This document shows, one piece after another, positions 18,555 through 28,096 of a stretch of 64,000 nt of DNA. The translations under genes and the position numbers were made by a program. Source of the DNA: Azonexus hydrophilus (GTDB taxonomy: Bacteria; Pseudomonadota; Gammaproteobacteria; Burkholderiales; Rhodocyclaceae); contig NZ_CAJHOB010000001.1 in the NCBI RefSeq assembly GCF_905120355.1, positions 62,001 to 126,000 of the forward strand. The letters are read 5' to 3'. The notes under the pieces were generated by a model. It worked only from the letters and a program-made list of their open reading frames with translations, did no database searches and was not told where the DNA came from. The stretch's first letter is position 1. Every line of letters starts with the position of its first letter.

Positions 18555-18674
18555 CGCTCCCCCTCGCCCGGCATCTTATGCGTTTATGCAGCCGGCAATC
18601 CAGCCCCATTTGCATTTGTACTGATCGGGATGACTTACGGCCATCCCGAGCGCATGCCGAGTATAAATAGCCAA

Positions 18675-18693
18675 AGTCTCACAAAGTGAGACT
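18675..18693. promoter_or_regulatory. 19-bp inverted repeat upstream of the WYL regulator
   Basis: AGTCTCAC-AAA-GTGAGACT is a perfect inverted repeat. A TATACT -10-like box lies on the minus strand at 18660-18665, so the repeat covers the likely -35 region of the WYL gene, as an autoregulatory operator would. The 216-bp gap (18555-18770) holds no gene I can support. Confidence 0.45.
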
Positions 18694-18770
18694 ATTAATT
18701 AGCCATAAGCAAGGGGGGGGTTCTGCGGCCTGGGCCGTGTCGCCACGCAGGATCGGAGAAAATTGCTGTT

Positions 18771-21700
18771 CTATGGACTGACTGCCCCACCCTTGCGCCG
18801 CGCCAGCACGGTATAGACCACTGGCACCACGAACAGGGTGAGGAAGGTGCCGAGCAGCAGGCCGCCGACGATGACCCAGCCGATCTGCTGGCGGGATTCG
18901 GCGCCGGCGCCGGTGGCGAGGGCCAGGGGGATGGCGCCGAGGACCATGGCGCCGGTCGTCATCAGGATGGGGCGCAGGCGCAGTTCGGCGGCTTCAATGA
19001 CGGCTGTCTTGATGTCGCGCCCCTGCTCCTGCAGCTGATTGGCGAATTCGACGATGAGGATGCCGTGTTTGGTAATCAGCCCCACCAGAGTGACCAGGCC
19101 GATCTGGCTATAGACGTTGAGCGTGCCGTGGGTTGCCCACAGGGCGAGCAGCGCGCCGGCCATGGACAGGGGGACGGTGAGCATGATGATGAAGGGATCG
19201 CGGAAACTCTCGAATTGCGCGGCCAGCACCAGATAGATGAAGGCCAGCGCGAGCACGAAAGTGATCGCCAGGGATGAGGACGACTGGCGGAATTCGCGCG
19301 ACTGGCCGTTGTAATCGATGCTGTAACCCGGCTTGAGCACGCCGGCCGCGGCGCTTTCCATGGCGGCCAGCGCCTCTCCCATGGTGTAGCCCGGCGCCAG
19401 GTTGGCGGTGATGCTGACGGCGCGGCGCTGGCCAAAGTGATTGAGCTCGCGCGGCGCCACCGTTTCCTGCACTTCGAGCAGGTTGTTCAGCGGAATCATG
19501 GCGTCGTTGGCGCCACGCACGTAGATGTCGCTGATCTGCGCCGGATTGCTGCGCTCGGTATCGGCCACCTGCACGATCACGTCGTACTGCTCGCCATCGC
19601 GCTTGAAGCGGGTGACCTGGCGCCCACCGAGGGCGCTTTCCAACGTGCGTCCGATGTTCTCCACCGGCACGCCGAGATCGGCGGCTTTGTCGCGGCGCAC
19701 CTGCACTGACAACTCGGGCTTGTTCAGTTTCAGATCGGTATCGAGATTGGTCAGGCCGGGGTTGCTGGCCAGCGCATCAAGCAACTGCTGGGTCACTTCC
19801 TGCAGCTCTTCGTACGAGGCCGAGGTTGCGATGATGAAATTGATCGGCCGCTCACGCGGACTTTGCCCCAGAGAGGGCGGCGTGACGGGAAATGCGCGCA
19901 CGCCGGGAATGGCGGCAAATTGCGGTAACAATTCCTTGGCGATGGCCTGTGAATTACGGTCGCGCTGGCTCCAGTCGGTCAGACCGACGAAGGATGTGCC
20001 CTGACTTACCACCGGGTTGCCCGCAACCACAAAATAGCGCTCGATATCCGCCGTGCGGCTGTAAATATCTTCCAACTGGCGGGCGTATTTTTCGGTGTAG
20101 TCGAGCGTGGCGCCTTCCGGGCCATTGAACACGCCGACGATGGTGCCGCGATCCTCCACCGGGGCCAGCTCCGATTTCAGTGTCTGCAGCAGAACCGCGC
20201 ACAGCGCGGCAACCAGGGCGAAGCCGACGAATACCAGCCAGCGGTGGGCCAGCGTGGCAGTCAGTACACGCCGGTAGCCGGCATTCAACCAGTTGAGAAA
20301 ATTCTCGATGAGCATGAACCCGCGCGAGTGCTTTTCTTCGTGGCGCAGCAGTACCGAACACATCATCGGCGACAGGGTCAGCGCCACGAACCCGGATACC
20401 AGCACGGCGCCGGCCAGGGTCAGAGCAAATTCGATGAACAGCTTGCCGATACGGCCGGTCATGAAGGCCACCGGGGCATACACGGCAGCCAGGGTGAGCG
20501 TCATCGCCACCACGGCAAAACCGATTTCCTGCGCGCCCTTGAATGCCGCTTCACGCCGCGGCATGCCTTCCTCGATGTGGCGGTAGATGTTTTCCAGCAC
20601 CACGATTGCGTCATCCACCACCAGACCGATGGCCAGCACGAGAGCCAGCAGGGTCAGGGTATTGATGGAGAAACCGAACATGAACATCAGCGCGAAGGCG
20701 CCGATCAGCGACACCGGTATGGTCACCAGCGGAATGAGGGTGGCGCGCAGATTGCGCAGGAAGAAGAAAATGATTGCCAACACCAGCAGGATGGCTTCGC
20801 CGATGGTGGTGAACACGGACTTGATCGAACGGTCGATGAAGATCGAGGAGTCGTAGGAAATATTCACGCTCATGCCCGGCGGCAATTCCGCGCTGATGCT
20901 CGGCAATTCCGCGTACATGGCCTGCGACAGTTCAAGCGGATTGGCCGTCGCCTGTTTGATGATTCCCAGCGAAACCGCCGGTCGTCCCTTGAAACGCACC
21001 GAACTGCGCTCGCTGGCGGCGCCGATTTCCACCTTCGCCACATCGCCGATGCGCACCGGATAACCGTTGACGGTACGCACCACGACGGCGGCAAACTCTT
21101 CCGGAGTGCGCAAATCAGTCGTCGCCACCACGGAAAATTCACGCGCCGTACTTTCGATGCGCCCGGCGGGCACTTCCACATTCTGCCGGCGCAATGCCTC
21201 CTCGACATCCGCCGGCGTCAGGCGATAAGCCGCCAGACGCTGCTTGTCGAGCCAGATGCGCATGGCGAATTTGCGTTCGCCGAACACCCGCACGTCCGCC
21301 GCGCCGGGCAGTGTCTGCAGGCGGGGTTTGACGAAACGGTTGGCGACATCGGTGACTTCGAGCGGCGAATGGCGGTCGGACGAAAAAGCCATCCAGATGA
21401 TGGGGTTGGCATCCGCTTCCACTTTGGCGATGACTGGCTCATCGACCTCGTCCGGCAACTTGTTACGCACCCGCGACACCCGGTCGCGCACGTCGGAAGC
21501 GGCCGAATCCGGCTCCCGCTCCAGCTTGAAACGCACTGAAATCTGGCTGCGCTCGGCGCGCGAAATGGAGGTCAGCACCTCAACGCCCTCGATCCCGGCC
21601 AGCGAATCTTCCAGCGGCTTGGTGACCTGGCTCTCGATGATGTCAGCCGAGGCGCCACGGTAGTCGGTGGTCACCGTCACCACCGGTTCGTCGATCTTGG

Positions 21701-21812
21701 GATACTCGCGCACCGACAGCCGCTCGTAGGACACCAGCCCGAGCAGCATGATGACCAGCGAGAGGACGGTGGCGAAGACCGGCCGCTCGATGCAGATGGC
21801 GGAGATTTTCAT
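18771..21812 (-). CDS. RND-family multidrug efflux permease (AcrB/MexF type)
   Basis: 1013 residues with the standard AcrB plan: one N-terminal helix, a large periplasmic loop, a helix bundle, and the same repeated. The proton-relay Asp pair is visible in LVLAIGLVVDDAIVVLENIYRH, and the matching Lys in LVGLITKHGILIVEFANQ. It works as an inner-membrane proton antiporter within a tripartite pump. The adaptor gene precedes it with a 4-bp overlap. No outer-membrane factor is adjacent; the TolC-like protein at 52614 or one elsewhere could serve. Substrates cannot be told from sequence. Confidence 0.93.
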   Translation of the reverse strand: MKISAICIERPVFATVLSLVIMLLGLVSYERLSVREYPKIDEPVVTVTTDYRGASADIIESQVTKPLEDSLAGIEGVEVLTSISRAERSQISVRFKLEREPDSAASDVRDRVSRVRNKLPDEVDEPVIAKVEADANPIIWMAFSSDRHSPLEVTDVANRFVKPRLQTLPGAADVRVFGERKFAMRIWLDKQRLAAYRLTPADVEEALRRQNVEVPAGRIESTAREFSVVATTDLRTPEEFAAVVVRTVNGYPVRIGDVAKVEIGAASERSSVRFKGRPAVSLGIIKQATANPLELSQAMYAELPSISAELPPGMSVNISYDSSIFIDRSIKSVFTTIGEAILLVLAIIFFFLRNLRATLIPLVTIPVSLIGAFALMFMFGFSINTLTLLALVLAIGLVVDDAIVVLENIYRHIEEGMPRREAAFKGAQEIGFAVVAMTLTLAAVYAPVAFMTGRIGKLFIEFALTLAGAVLVSGFVALTLSPMMCSVLLRHEEKHSRGFMLIENFLNWLNAGYRRVLTATLAHRWLVFVGFALVAALCAVLLQTLKSELAPVEDRGTIVGVFNGPEGATLDYTEKYARQLEDIYSRTADIERYFVVAGNPVVSQGTSFVGLTDWSQRDRNSQAIAKELLPQFAAIPGVRAFPVTPPSLGQSPRERPINFIIATSASYEELQEVTQQLLDALASNPGLTNLDTDLKLNKPELSVQVRRDKAADLGVPVENIGRTLESALGGRQVTRFKRDGEQYDVIVQVADTERSNPAQISDIYVRGANDAMIPLNNLLEVQETVAPRELNHFGQRRAVSITANLAPGYTMGEALAAMESAAAGVLKPGYSIDYNGQSREFRQSSSSLAITFVLALAFIYLVLAAQFESFRDPFIIMLTVPLSMAGALLALWATHGTLNVYSQIGLVTLVGLITKHGILIVEFANQLQEQGRDIKTAVIEAAELRLRPILMTTGAMVLGAIPLALATGAGAESRQQIGWVIVGGLLLGTFLTLFVVPVVYTVLARRKGGAVSP

Positions 21813-22882
21813 GGCTGCGCGCTGACCGGCTGCACCGGCGTCCCGGGGCGCAACTTGAGCTGACCAGCAGTCACCACGACATCGCCGGCCTGCACGCCAG
21901 AAACGATTTCCACCTGGCCGTTGCGGCGCACGCCGAGACGGACATCCACCTTCTCCGCCTTGCCGTCGACCACCCGGAACAGGCTCGGCGGATTGCCTGC
22001 TTCGATGGCCGCCTCCGGAATCATCAGCGCCCCGGAACGCTGGCCAAAATTCAGGCGCACCCGCACGAACATGCCCGGGCGCAACTTGCCGGCACTGTTA
22101 TCGAGCCGTGCCCGCACGGCAATGGAGCGCCCGTCGGGATCGATCTGCGGATTGATGGCATCGACCTGCGCCACGAAGCTTTCGTCAGGCAAGGCATCGC
22201 TGAACAAGGTCAGCCCCTGGCCGACACGCAGCCGGCTCACCTCGGTTTCCGCCAGCCGGAAATCAACACGCAGGCTGCGGATGTCTTCCAGATTGATCAG
22301 CGCTTCGCCTTCCTTGATGTAACTGCCCAGGCTCACATCGCGCAGGCCGACCACACCGTCAAACGGCGCTTTCAACTGCAGTTTGCTCAGGCGTGCCTGC
22401 GCCAGCTGCACCGCCGCTTCCTGCACCTTCAGCGCCGCAGCGGAGGCATCGAGCGCCTGCGGACTGATGAATTTCTTCGCCAGCAGTTCCTGGTTACGCT
22501 GATGCGTACTGCGTGCCAGCGCCAGACTGGCTTGCGCCTGCGCCAGTTCGGCCGCAGGAATGGCAGCATCCAGACCGATCAGCAATTCGCCACGGCGCAC
22601 CAAGGCGCCATCGCGAAACCCGATGCGCACAACCTTGCCGCTCACTTCCGGGCGCAGGATGACCGATTCATTGGCTTTCAAGCTGCCAATGGCATTGGTG
22701 TCCTCATTGACAGCGAGGGCTGTGACTACGGCTGTCTCCACCGCGACGGCGGCCGGGGCTGCGGCGCCATTTGCTACGGGTGCCTTGCCCGGCGCCTGGA
22801 ACACGCCCCAGGCCACATAGCTGAGCACGACCAGACCGGCAAGCGCCAGGGCAATGAGGGCGGGGCGACGGGACACATTCAT
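21809..22882 (-). CDS. RND efflux periplasmic adaptor (membrane fusion protein)
   Basis: 357 residues. An N-terminal membrane anchor (PALIALALAGLVVLSYVAWGVF) is followed by the HlyD/AcrA plan: a barrel-sandwich half (IGSLKANESVILRPEVSGKVVRIGFRDGALVRRGELLIGLD), a coiled-coil hairpin, the second half (LSKLQLKAPFDGVVGLRDVSLG), then a beta barrel and membrane-proximal domain. It bridges the inner-membrane RND permease to an outer-membrane channel. Its start overlaps the rlpA stop and its stop overlaps the permease start, so rlpA, adaptor and permease are probably co-transcribed. Confidence 0.92.
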   Translation of the reverse strand: MNVSRRPALIALALAGLVVLSYVAWGVFQAPGKAPVANGAAAPAAVAVETAVVTALAVNEDTNAIGSLKANESVILRPEVSGKVVRIGFRDGALVRRGELLIGLDAAIPAAELAQAQASLALARSTHQRNQELLAKKFISPQALDASAAALKVQEAAVQLAQARLSKLQLKAPFDGVVGLRDVSLGSYIKEGEALINLEDIRSLRVDFRLAETEVSRLRVGQGLTLFSDALPDESFVAQVDAINPQIDPDGRSIAVRARLDNSAGKLRPGMFVRVRLNFGQRSGALMIPEAAIEAGNPPSLFRVVDGKAEKVDVRLGVRRNGQVEIVSGVQAGDVVVTAGQLKLRPGTPVQPVSAQP

Positions 22883-23454
22883 CGGACACTGCTTTCTTCA
22901 CTCAGACGCCGGTTCTCCCCGTGCGGAAACACCGGCAAATTCGTCTCCAGCAGGCCGGCTGCCGTTGCTGGCAGGGCATCGAGATCCCCGAGATCAATTG
23001 CGTCATCTGGCGCAAACGCGGCATGGCAACTGGCAGTTTTTTCTTCCGGTGCCGCCGCCTGCCAGCGCGCCTCGAAATCGGCGGCCAGCGCCACCACCTG
23101 CACCTGGCTGATGCCGGCCCGCAGCATGCCCAGATAATCCGCAGCGCCCTTCGAGAGATCGACAATACGGTGCTGCTGCCGCCGGCTCATGCGGTCATTG
23201 ACGCGGACGACCGCGCACTGTCCGCTTTCCGGACGACGCACCGCCAGCCAGGTACCCAACGGAAAATGGTTGCTGGCAGCGGAGAATTTCTTCTTGTCGA
23301 AACGCTCGCCGGAGGCCGTGCGCCGGCCATGAAACTTGCCGCCATAAAAACTGGCCAGACCTTCGCGTACAGCCTCCACACCCTGCGCCAGGGTGATGTC
23401 TGCCGCTGCTGGGGAAGTCAGCAGCAGCGCCGATGCCAGCCCGCAGACCAGCAT
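22879..23454 (-). CDS. RlpA-like protein (double-psi beta-barrel)
   Basis: 191 residues with a signal peptide (MLVCGLASALLLTSPAAA) and one RlpA-type double-psi beta-barrel: LASFYGGKFHGRRTASGERFD, then NHFPLGTWLAV, VVRVNDRMSRRQQHRIVDLSKGAADYLGM. RlpA proteins are lytic transglycosylases acting on denuded glycan, or structural relatives. The usual NDRGP motif is NDRMS here, and there is no SPOR domain, so enzymatic activity is doubtful. A GTG at about 23511 overlapping purM would give a longer, more basic signal-peptide start; the ATG has a poor ribosome site, so the start is uncertain. Confidence 0.75.
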   Translation of the reverse strand: MLVCGLASALLLTSPAAADITLAQGVEAVREGLASFYGGKFHGRRTASGERFDKKKFSAASNHFPLGTWLAVRRPESGQCAVVRVNDRMSRRQQHRIVDLSKGAADYLGMLRAGISQVQVVALAADFEARWQAAAPEEKTASCHAAFAPDDAIDLGDLDALPATAAGLLETNLPVFPHGENRRLSEESSVR

Positions 23455-23482
23455 CCGGAACCGGGCCTGATACGGCGCGGCT

Positions 23483-24526
23483 TCAGCGAACCTGTGTCTG
23501 CGCTTCGTCACCCTGACGGGCCCGAATCTGACCGAGGCGATACACCGTCTCGCCCTGTGCCTGCAATTCCGCCATCGCCCGCTCGGCATCCGCCGCTGCG
23601 ACCACCAGCACCAGGCCGATACCGCAGTTGAAGGTGCGGTGCATTTCCTTTTCGTCGACGTTGCCTTCGGCTTGCAGCCACTGGAACAGCTTGGGACGCG
23701 GCCAGCTCTTGCCGTCAATGTCGGCCACGGTGTTTTCCGGCAGAACGCGGGGAATGTTCTCCAGCAGACCACCGCCGGTAATGTGCGCCATGCCCTTGAT
23801 CGCCACCTTGGCCAGCGTCGCCAGCACCGGTTTGACGTAGATGCGGGTCGGCGCCATGACCACGTCGGCCAGGGTTTTGTCGCCGTCGAACGGGGCATTC
23901 ATGTCTGGCTGGGCACGTTCGATGATTTTGCGCACCAGCGAATAACCGTTGGAATGCGCGCCCGACGAGGCCAGGCCAAGCACCACGTCACCTGCGGCAA
24001 TGGTCTTCTTGCCATCGAGCGCCTGCGATTTTTCCACCACGCCCACGGCAAAACCGGCCAGATCGTATTCACCCGGCGGGTACATGCCCGGCATTTCCGC
24101 CGTCTCACCGCCAATCAAGGCACAACCGGCAAGCTCACACCCCTTGGCGATGCCGCCCACCACTGCGGCCGCCGTATCGACATCAAGCTTGCCACAGGCA
24201 AAGTAGTCCAGGAAAAACAGCGATTCAGCACCCAGCACCAGAATGTCATTGACACTCATCGCCACCAGATCCTGCCCCACCGTGTCATGCCGATTGAGGT
24301 CGAAGGCCAGCTTCAGCTTGGTTCCCACCCCGTCGGTACCGGACACCAGCACCGGCTCCTTGTAGCGCTTGGGCACCTCGAACAGGGCGCCGAAACCGCC
24401 GATCCCACCCAGCACGCCATCGCGCAGGGTTTTCTTCGCCAACGGCTTGATCCGGTCCACCAGCGCATCGCCGGCATCGATATCAACACCCGCGTCGCGG
24501 TAGGAAAGAGAGCTTTTCTGGTTCAT
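23483..24526 (-). CDS. purM: Phosphoribosylformylglycinamidine cyclo-ligase (AIR synthetase)
   Basis: 347 residues with the PurM signature throughout: [16 protein letters not shown] at the N-terminus, [34 protein letters not shown], and [28 protein letters not shown]. It converts FGAM to AIR with ATP in cytoplasmic purine synthesis. It is complete and divergent from ubiG. rlpA follows 28 bp after its stop or overlaps it. Confidence 0.97.
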   Translation of the reverse strand: MNQKSSLSYRDAGVDIDAGDALVDRIKPLAKKTLRDGVLGGIGGFGALFEVPKRYKEPVLVSGTDGVGTKLKLAFDLNRHDTVGQDLVAMSVNDILVLGAESLFFLDYFACGKLDVDTAAAVVGGIAKGCELAGCALIGGETAEMPGMYPPGEYDLAGFAVGVVEKSQALDGKKTIAAGDVVLGLASSGAHSNGYSLVRKIIERAQPDMNAPFDGDKTLADVVMAPTRIYVKPVLATLAKVAIKGMAHITGGGLLENIPRVLPENTVADIDGKSWPRPKLFQWLQAEGNVDEKEMHRTFNCGIGLVLVVAAADAERAMAELQAQGETVYRLGQIRARQGDEAQTQVR

Positions 24527-24622
24527 GGCACTATGCAGGAAGGCGGAAAAGGCGCGATTTTACCTGAAACCACACGACCTCAGGAAAACAGACGAAAGCA
24601 CGCCGATGGAGAGGCTTCTTGC

Positions 24623-24660
24623 TACAATGCGCAACCCTGCTGCGGCAGGGGTTTTCTTTT
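24623..24660 (+). promoter_or_regulatory. ubiG promoter -10 box followed by a terminator-like hairpin
   Basis: TACAAT at 24623-24628 is a good -10 box. Just downstream CCCTGC (24635-24640) pairs with GCAGGG (24645-24650) around TGCG, followed by GTTTTCTTTT. This is an intrinsic-terminator shape placed in the leader of ubiG, 17 bp before its ATG. The upstream gene purM runs the other way, so it does not end another gene; attenuation is an inference. Confidence 0.45.
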
Positions 24661-24677
24661 CCCCGAGCACCGACATC

Positions 24678-25382
24678 ATGCAAAACGCTGACCCTGCCGA
24701 ACTGGAAAAATTTGGTGAACTCGCCCATCGCTGGTGGGACCCGAATAGTGAATTCAAACCCCTGCACGACATCAATCCCTTGCGTCTGGACTGGATCGAG
24801 CGCTCGGTCGGCAGCCTGAAAGGCAAGCGCGTGCTTGATGTTGGCTGCGGCGGCGGCCTGCTCTCTGAAGGCATGGCCGCGCGCGGCGCGGAAGTGACCG
24901 GCATCGATCTGTCGGACAAGCCGCTGGGCGTGGCCCGGCTGCACCTGCTGGAAAGCGGCCAGGAAGTCACTTACCGCAAGATTTCTGCGGAAGAACTGGC
25001 GGCGGAAATGCCGGACAGCTTCGATCTGGTGACCTGCATGGAAATGCTGGAACACGTGCCGAACCCTTCAAGTACCATCACCGCCTGCGCCCGCCTGGCC
25101 AAACCTGGCGCGCCGGTATTCTTTTCCACCCTCAACCGCAACCCGAAAGCCTACCTGCTGGCGGTGATCGGCGCCGAGTACATTCTCAAGATGCTGCCGA
25201 AAGGCACGCATGATTACGCCAAGTTCATCAAGCCCTCGGAACTGGCGCGCTGGGCCAAGCTGGGCCAGCTCGATCCGGTCGAACTGATCGGCATGAGCTA
25301 CAACCCGCTCAGCCGCAGCTATTCCCTGGGCAAGGACGTCAGCGTCAATTACCTGATGCGCGCCGTACGCCAGGCGTACTGA
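24678..25382 (+). CDS. ubiG: Ubiquinone biosynthesis O-methyltransferase UbiG
   Basis: 234 residues, the usual length. The N-terminus [29 protein letters not shown] is highly characteristic of UbiG. The SAM motif I is [16 protein letters not shown] at about residues 51-66, with EVTGIDLSD following. UbiG performs both O-methylations of ubiquinone synthesis at the membrane surface. The ATG at 24678 matches the family start; an in-frame ATG at 24606 would add 24 residues across the terminator-like hairpin and is less likely. It converges on the next gene with a 4-bp gap. Confidence 0.95.
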   Translation: MQNADPAELEKFGELAHRWWDPNSEFKPLHDINPLRLDWIERSVGSLKGKRVLDVGCGGGLLSEGMAARGAEVTGIDLSDKPLGVARLHLLESGQEVTYRKISAEELAAEMPDSFDLVTCMEMLEHVPNPSSTITACARLAKPGAPVFFSTLNRNPKAYLLAVIGAEYILKMLPKGTHDYAKFIKPSELARWAKLGQLDPVELIGMSYNPLSRSYSLGKDVSVNYLMRAVRQAY

Positions 25383-25386
25383 TCAG

Positions 25387-27522
25387 TCACCGCCCGGCGG
25401 CGCGTTCGCGGCGGCGGTAACTAAAGATGGCCGGCGCCACCAGCAGCACTAACAGCCCGCAGGCAACGAACAGGGGCCAGCGCACCGGCCGGTTCCACTC
25501 GGCGCGCGCCTGCGCCCGTGCGGCACCGTCCACACGCTGATATTTCAGTCCGTTGTTACCCATTTCGTTGGGTTTGCGGTTCTTCAGCCAGGCGTGCACC
25601 AGGGTGTAGCTCTTGGGATGGAAGCCGAACACCCAAGGCGCATCGCGGTGCAGAATGCCCAGCATGTCGCGGATCAGACCCAGCCGCTCGGGCGTGTTGT
25701 CCATGTTCTTCATTTGCAGGAACAAGCGGTCAAAGGCGGGATTGGCATAATTGGACGAATTTTCGCCCCCATGTACCCGCCCTTCCGGCCCGTACAGCAG
25801 GAACATGAAGTTTTCCGGATCGGGATAATCGGCGTTCCAGCCCAGGTAGTACAGTTGCACGGCCCCCTTGCGCAACTTGTCCTGGAAGCGGTTGAAATCG
25901 GTTGAACGCACCACCAGCTGCACATCGATCTTGGCAAACTGGCGGGTCAGCCAGTCTAGCCGCGATTTGTCCCCCATGCCGCCACCAGTGGTGTCGAGAT
26001 TGAGCACCAGCGGCTCACCGGTCTGTGCATGACGACCATTCGGGTAACCTGCTTCGGCCAGCAGACGCCGCGCCTCCTGCACCGATTTGCGCTGCGGCCG
26101 GCCATCCACCCAGTCGTACACTTGGGGGTCCAGACCAGCAGGGCCGGCATCATAGCCAAAGATTCCCGGCGGCAATGGACTTTGCGCCGGAATGCCCCGC
26201 CCGTTCATGAAAATGGAAATGAACTCTTCCTGATCGATGGCAATCGACACCGCCTGGCGCAACTTGGCAGCCGCATCGTTCAGACCACCCACCACCGGAT
26301 CCTGCATGTTGAATCCCATGTAGAAAGTGGACGGACGCACCGAAGTCAGCAAGTGGATACCACGGGCCTGCATCTCATCGGACAAGCCCACATCGCCACC
26401 GACGTTGATACGCACCGCCTGATCGAAGCTGTCGGAAGAAATCCCGGAGGCGTCGTAATAGCCTTGCAGGAATTTGTTCCAGTAGGGAATGGCTTCCTTT
26501 TCCCGGGTAAACACAGCACGCTCGATGAACGGCAGGGGCTTGCCACAATCGACGAGCAGTCCAGCAGCGGCATCCTCCGCCTCGCCCTCGCAGGGATAGC
26601 GCTCACCATGGAAATTGGGATTCCTGAGCAGCACCATGCGCCGGTTCGGGTCATTTTCCGCCAGCATGTACGGGCCGCTGCCAACCGGCCACCAATCCAG
26701 GGTCAGGTTCTTTTCACGCATGCCCGGCTGGGCATAAAAGCGGTCCACTTCGCGCGGCACCGGTGCGAAGAAATGCATCGCCAGCCAGTAGGCAAATTGC
26801 GGATATTTGCCATGAATACGGATGCGCCAGGTCCGCTCATCAAGCACTTCAACACCACTCAACGCGAATTGATCGAGATCGAGCCAGGCATCGTCCGGCA
26901 TGTCCTTGACGGCGCTGCGCAAGTTGTCACCTAGTGCCTTCAAGCCCACGATCCGGGCCGCCATCATGCCGTAAATGGGCGAATGCAGGCGGGGGCTGGC
27001 CAGACGCTTGATCTGGTAAACATAGTCAGCGGCACGCACCGGCCGGCTGTCCTGCTGCGGAAAATCACTGATCACCTGGCGGCCCAGCGCCGTTTCCGCC
27101 CCCAGATACAACGGTGCCCCTGACGCATCAAGGGCGAAGGCAGGATGCGGCTGGTAACGGATGCCGGGACGCAGCTGCAGTTCATAGACACTTTCAGCGA
27201 TGCTGTCGGCTGCTGCATCGGCGGGCAGTTCGCGACCGTCCGCTGCGTAATAGCGGGGCTGCGGCAATTCGGTCACCGCCGCCGGCACCAGTTGGTAGGG
27301 GCGCTTCAGATAATGGTACTGCAGGGGCGGCTCGTAAATCTGGGCGGTAAACACCGCTTCGTCTTCAGTATAAGACTGAGCCGGATCGAGATGCTTGGGC
27401 CGATCGGTAAAGGCTGCGTAAAGCGTATTGGCATCGAGCGCATCCGGCGCATACGGCGTATTCCATGCGTCACCGCAGGCGGTGAGCAAAAGAAGCGTCA
27501 GTGCAGTAAGCAGTTTTCCCAT
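25387..27522 (-). CDS. Extracellular solute-binding lipoprotein, OppA/DppA family (SBP_bac_5)
   Basis: 711 residues. MGKLLTALTLLLLTACGDAW is a lipoprotein signal peptide with lipobox LTAC. The body follows the family-5 binding-protein plan (PKHLDPAQSYTEDEAVFTAQIYEPPLQYHY, later DWWPVGSGPYMLAENDPNRRMVLLRNPNFHGE). Family members bind oligopeptides or similar ligands for ABC import. Unusually, a C-terminal hydrophobic helix (WPLFVACGLLVLLVAPAIF) with a basic tail follows. No permease or ATPase genes are adjacent. A longer ORF starting 16 codons upstream was trimmed to the lipoprotein start. Confidence 0.85.
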   Translation of the reverse strand: MGKLLTALTLLLLTACGDAWNTPYAPDALDANTLYAAFTDRPKHLDPAQSYTEDEAVFTAQIYEPPLQYHYLKRPYQLVPAAVTELPQPRYYAADGRELPADAAADSIAESVYELQLRPGIRYQPHPAFALDASGAPLYLGAETALGRQVISDFPQQDSRPVRAADYVYQIKRLASPRLHSPIYGMMAARIVGLKALGDNLRSAVKDMPDDAWLDLDQFALSGVEVLDERTWRIRIHGKYPQFAYWLAMHFFAPVPREVDRFYAQPGMREKNLTLDWWPVGSGPYMLAENDPNRRMVLLRNPNFHGERYPCEGEAEDAAAGLLVDCGKPLPFIERAVFTREKEAIPYWNKFLQGYYDASGISSDSFDQAVRINVGGDVGLSDEMQARGIHLLTSVRPSTFYMGFNMQDPVVGGLNDAAAKLRQAVSIAIDQEEFISIFMNGRGIPAQSPLPPGIFGYDAGPAGLDPQVYDWVDGRPQRKSVQEARRLLAEAGYPNGRHAQTGEPLVLNLDTTGGGMGDKSRLDWLTRQFAKIDVQLVVRSTDFNRFQDKLRKGAVQLYYLGWNADYPDPENFMFLLYGPEGRVHGGENSSNYANPAFDRLFLQMKNMDNTPERLGLIRDMLGILHRDAPWVFGFHPKSYTLVHAWLKNRKPNEMGNNGLKYQRVDGAARAQARAEWNRPVRWPLFVACGLLVLLVAPAIFSYRRRERAAGR

Positions 27523-27620
27523 GCCGGCGAGTGTAACAAAGGCTTGACCGGGGCGGCGGCCACCGAACACAATGAATCCGCCCCCAATGCAGGTTTTGCC
27601 CCGACGAGAAAGGAATCGCC

Positions 27621-28076
27621 ATGCTCGACACCCAGATCGCGAATTTCACCCTCCCCACCACCAGCGGCCAGACATTCGATCTCGCCAGCCAACGCGGCAA
27701 ACATGTGGTGATTTATTTCTACCCCAAGGACAGCACCCCCGGCTGCACCACCGAAGGCCGGGATTTCAGCGCCCTGTTCCCGGAGTTCACTGCGGCAGGT
27801 GCCGTCATTCTCGGCATCTCGCGCGACAGCCTGCGGGCGCATGAAAATTTCAAATGCAAGCAGGAATTTCCGTTTGAACTCGGCTCGGATGCCGATGAGA
27901 AAGTCTGTCAGCAGTTCGGCGTGATCAAGGAAAAGATGATGTACGGCAAGCTCTGCCGTGGCATCGAACGCAGCACCTTCGTCATCGACAAGGCAGGCAA
28001 GCTGCGTCGCGAATGGCGGGCGGTCAAGGTTGCCGGCCACGCCCAGGAAGTGCTCGATTTCGTCAACACGCTCTAA
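27621..28076 (+). CDS. bcp: Thioredoxin-dependent peroxiredoxin (BCP/PrxQ)
   Basis: 151 residues with the PrxQ pattern IYFYPKDSTPGCTTEGRDF, peroxidatic Cys42. The resolving Cys found five residues later in some members is absent (Arg or Gly there). Cys79 in NFKCKQEFPF is about 37 residues away, as in the other BCP subgroup, and is the probable resolving residue. It reduces peroxides in the cytoplasm using thioredoxin. The next gene starts 20 bp after its stop and may be co-transcribed. Confidence 0.93.
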   Translation: MLDTQIANFTLPTTSGQTFDLASQRGKHVVIYFYPKDSTPGCTTEGRDFSALFPEFTAAGAVILGISRDSLRAHENFKCKQEFPFELGSDADEKVCQQFGVIKEKMMYGKLCRGIERSTFVIDKAGKLRREWRAVKVAGHAQEVLDFVNTL

Positions 28077-28096
28077 TCACTCAGAGGAGTCGCATC

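Noticed and set aside
20244-21539. A 431-codon plus-strand frame inside the RND permease
   Set aside because: Antisense to a gene with all family motifs; no domain is recognisable.
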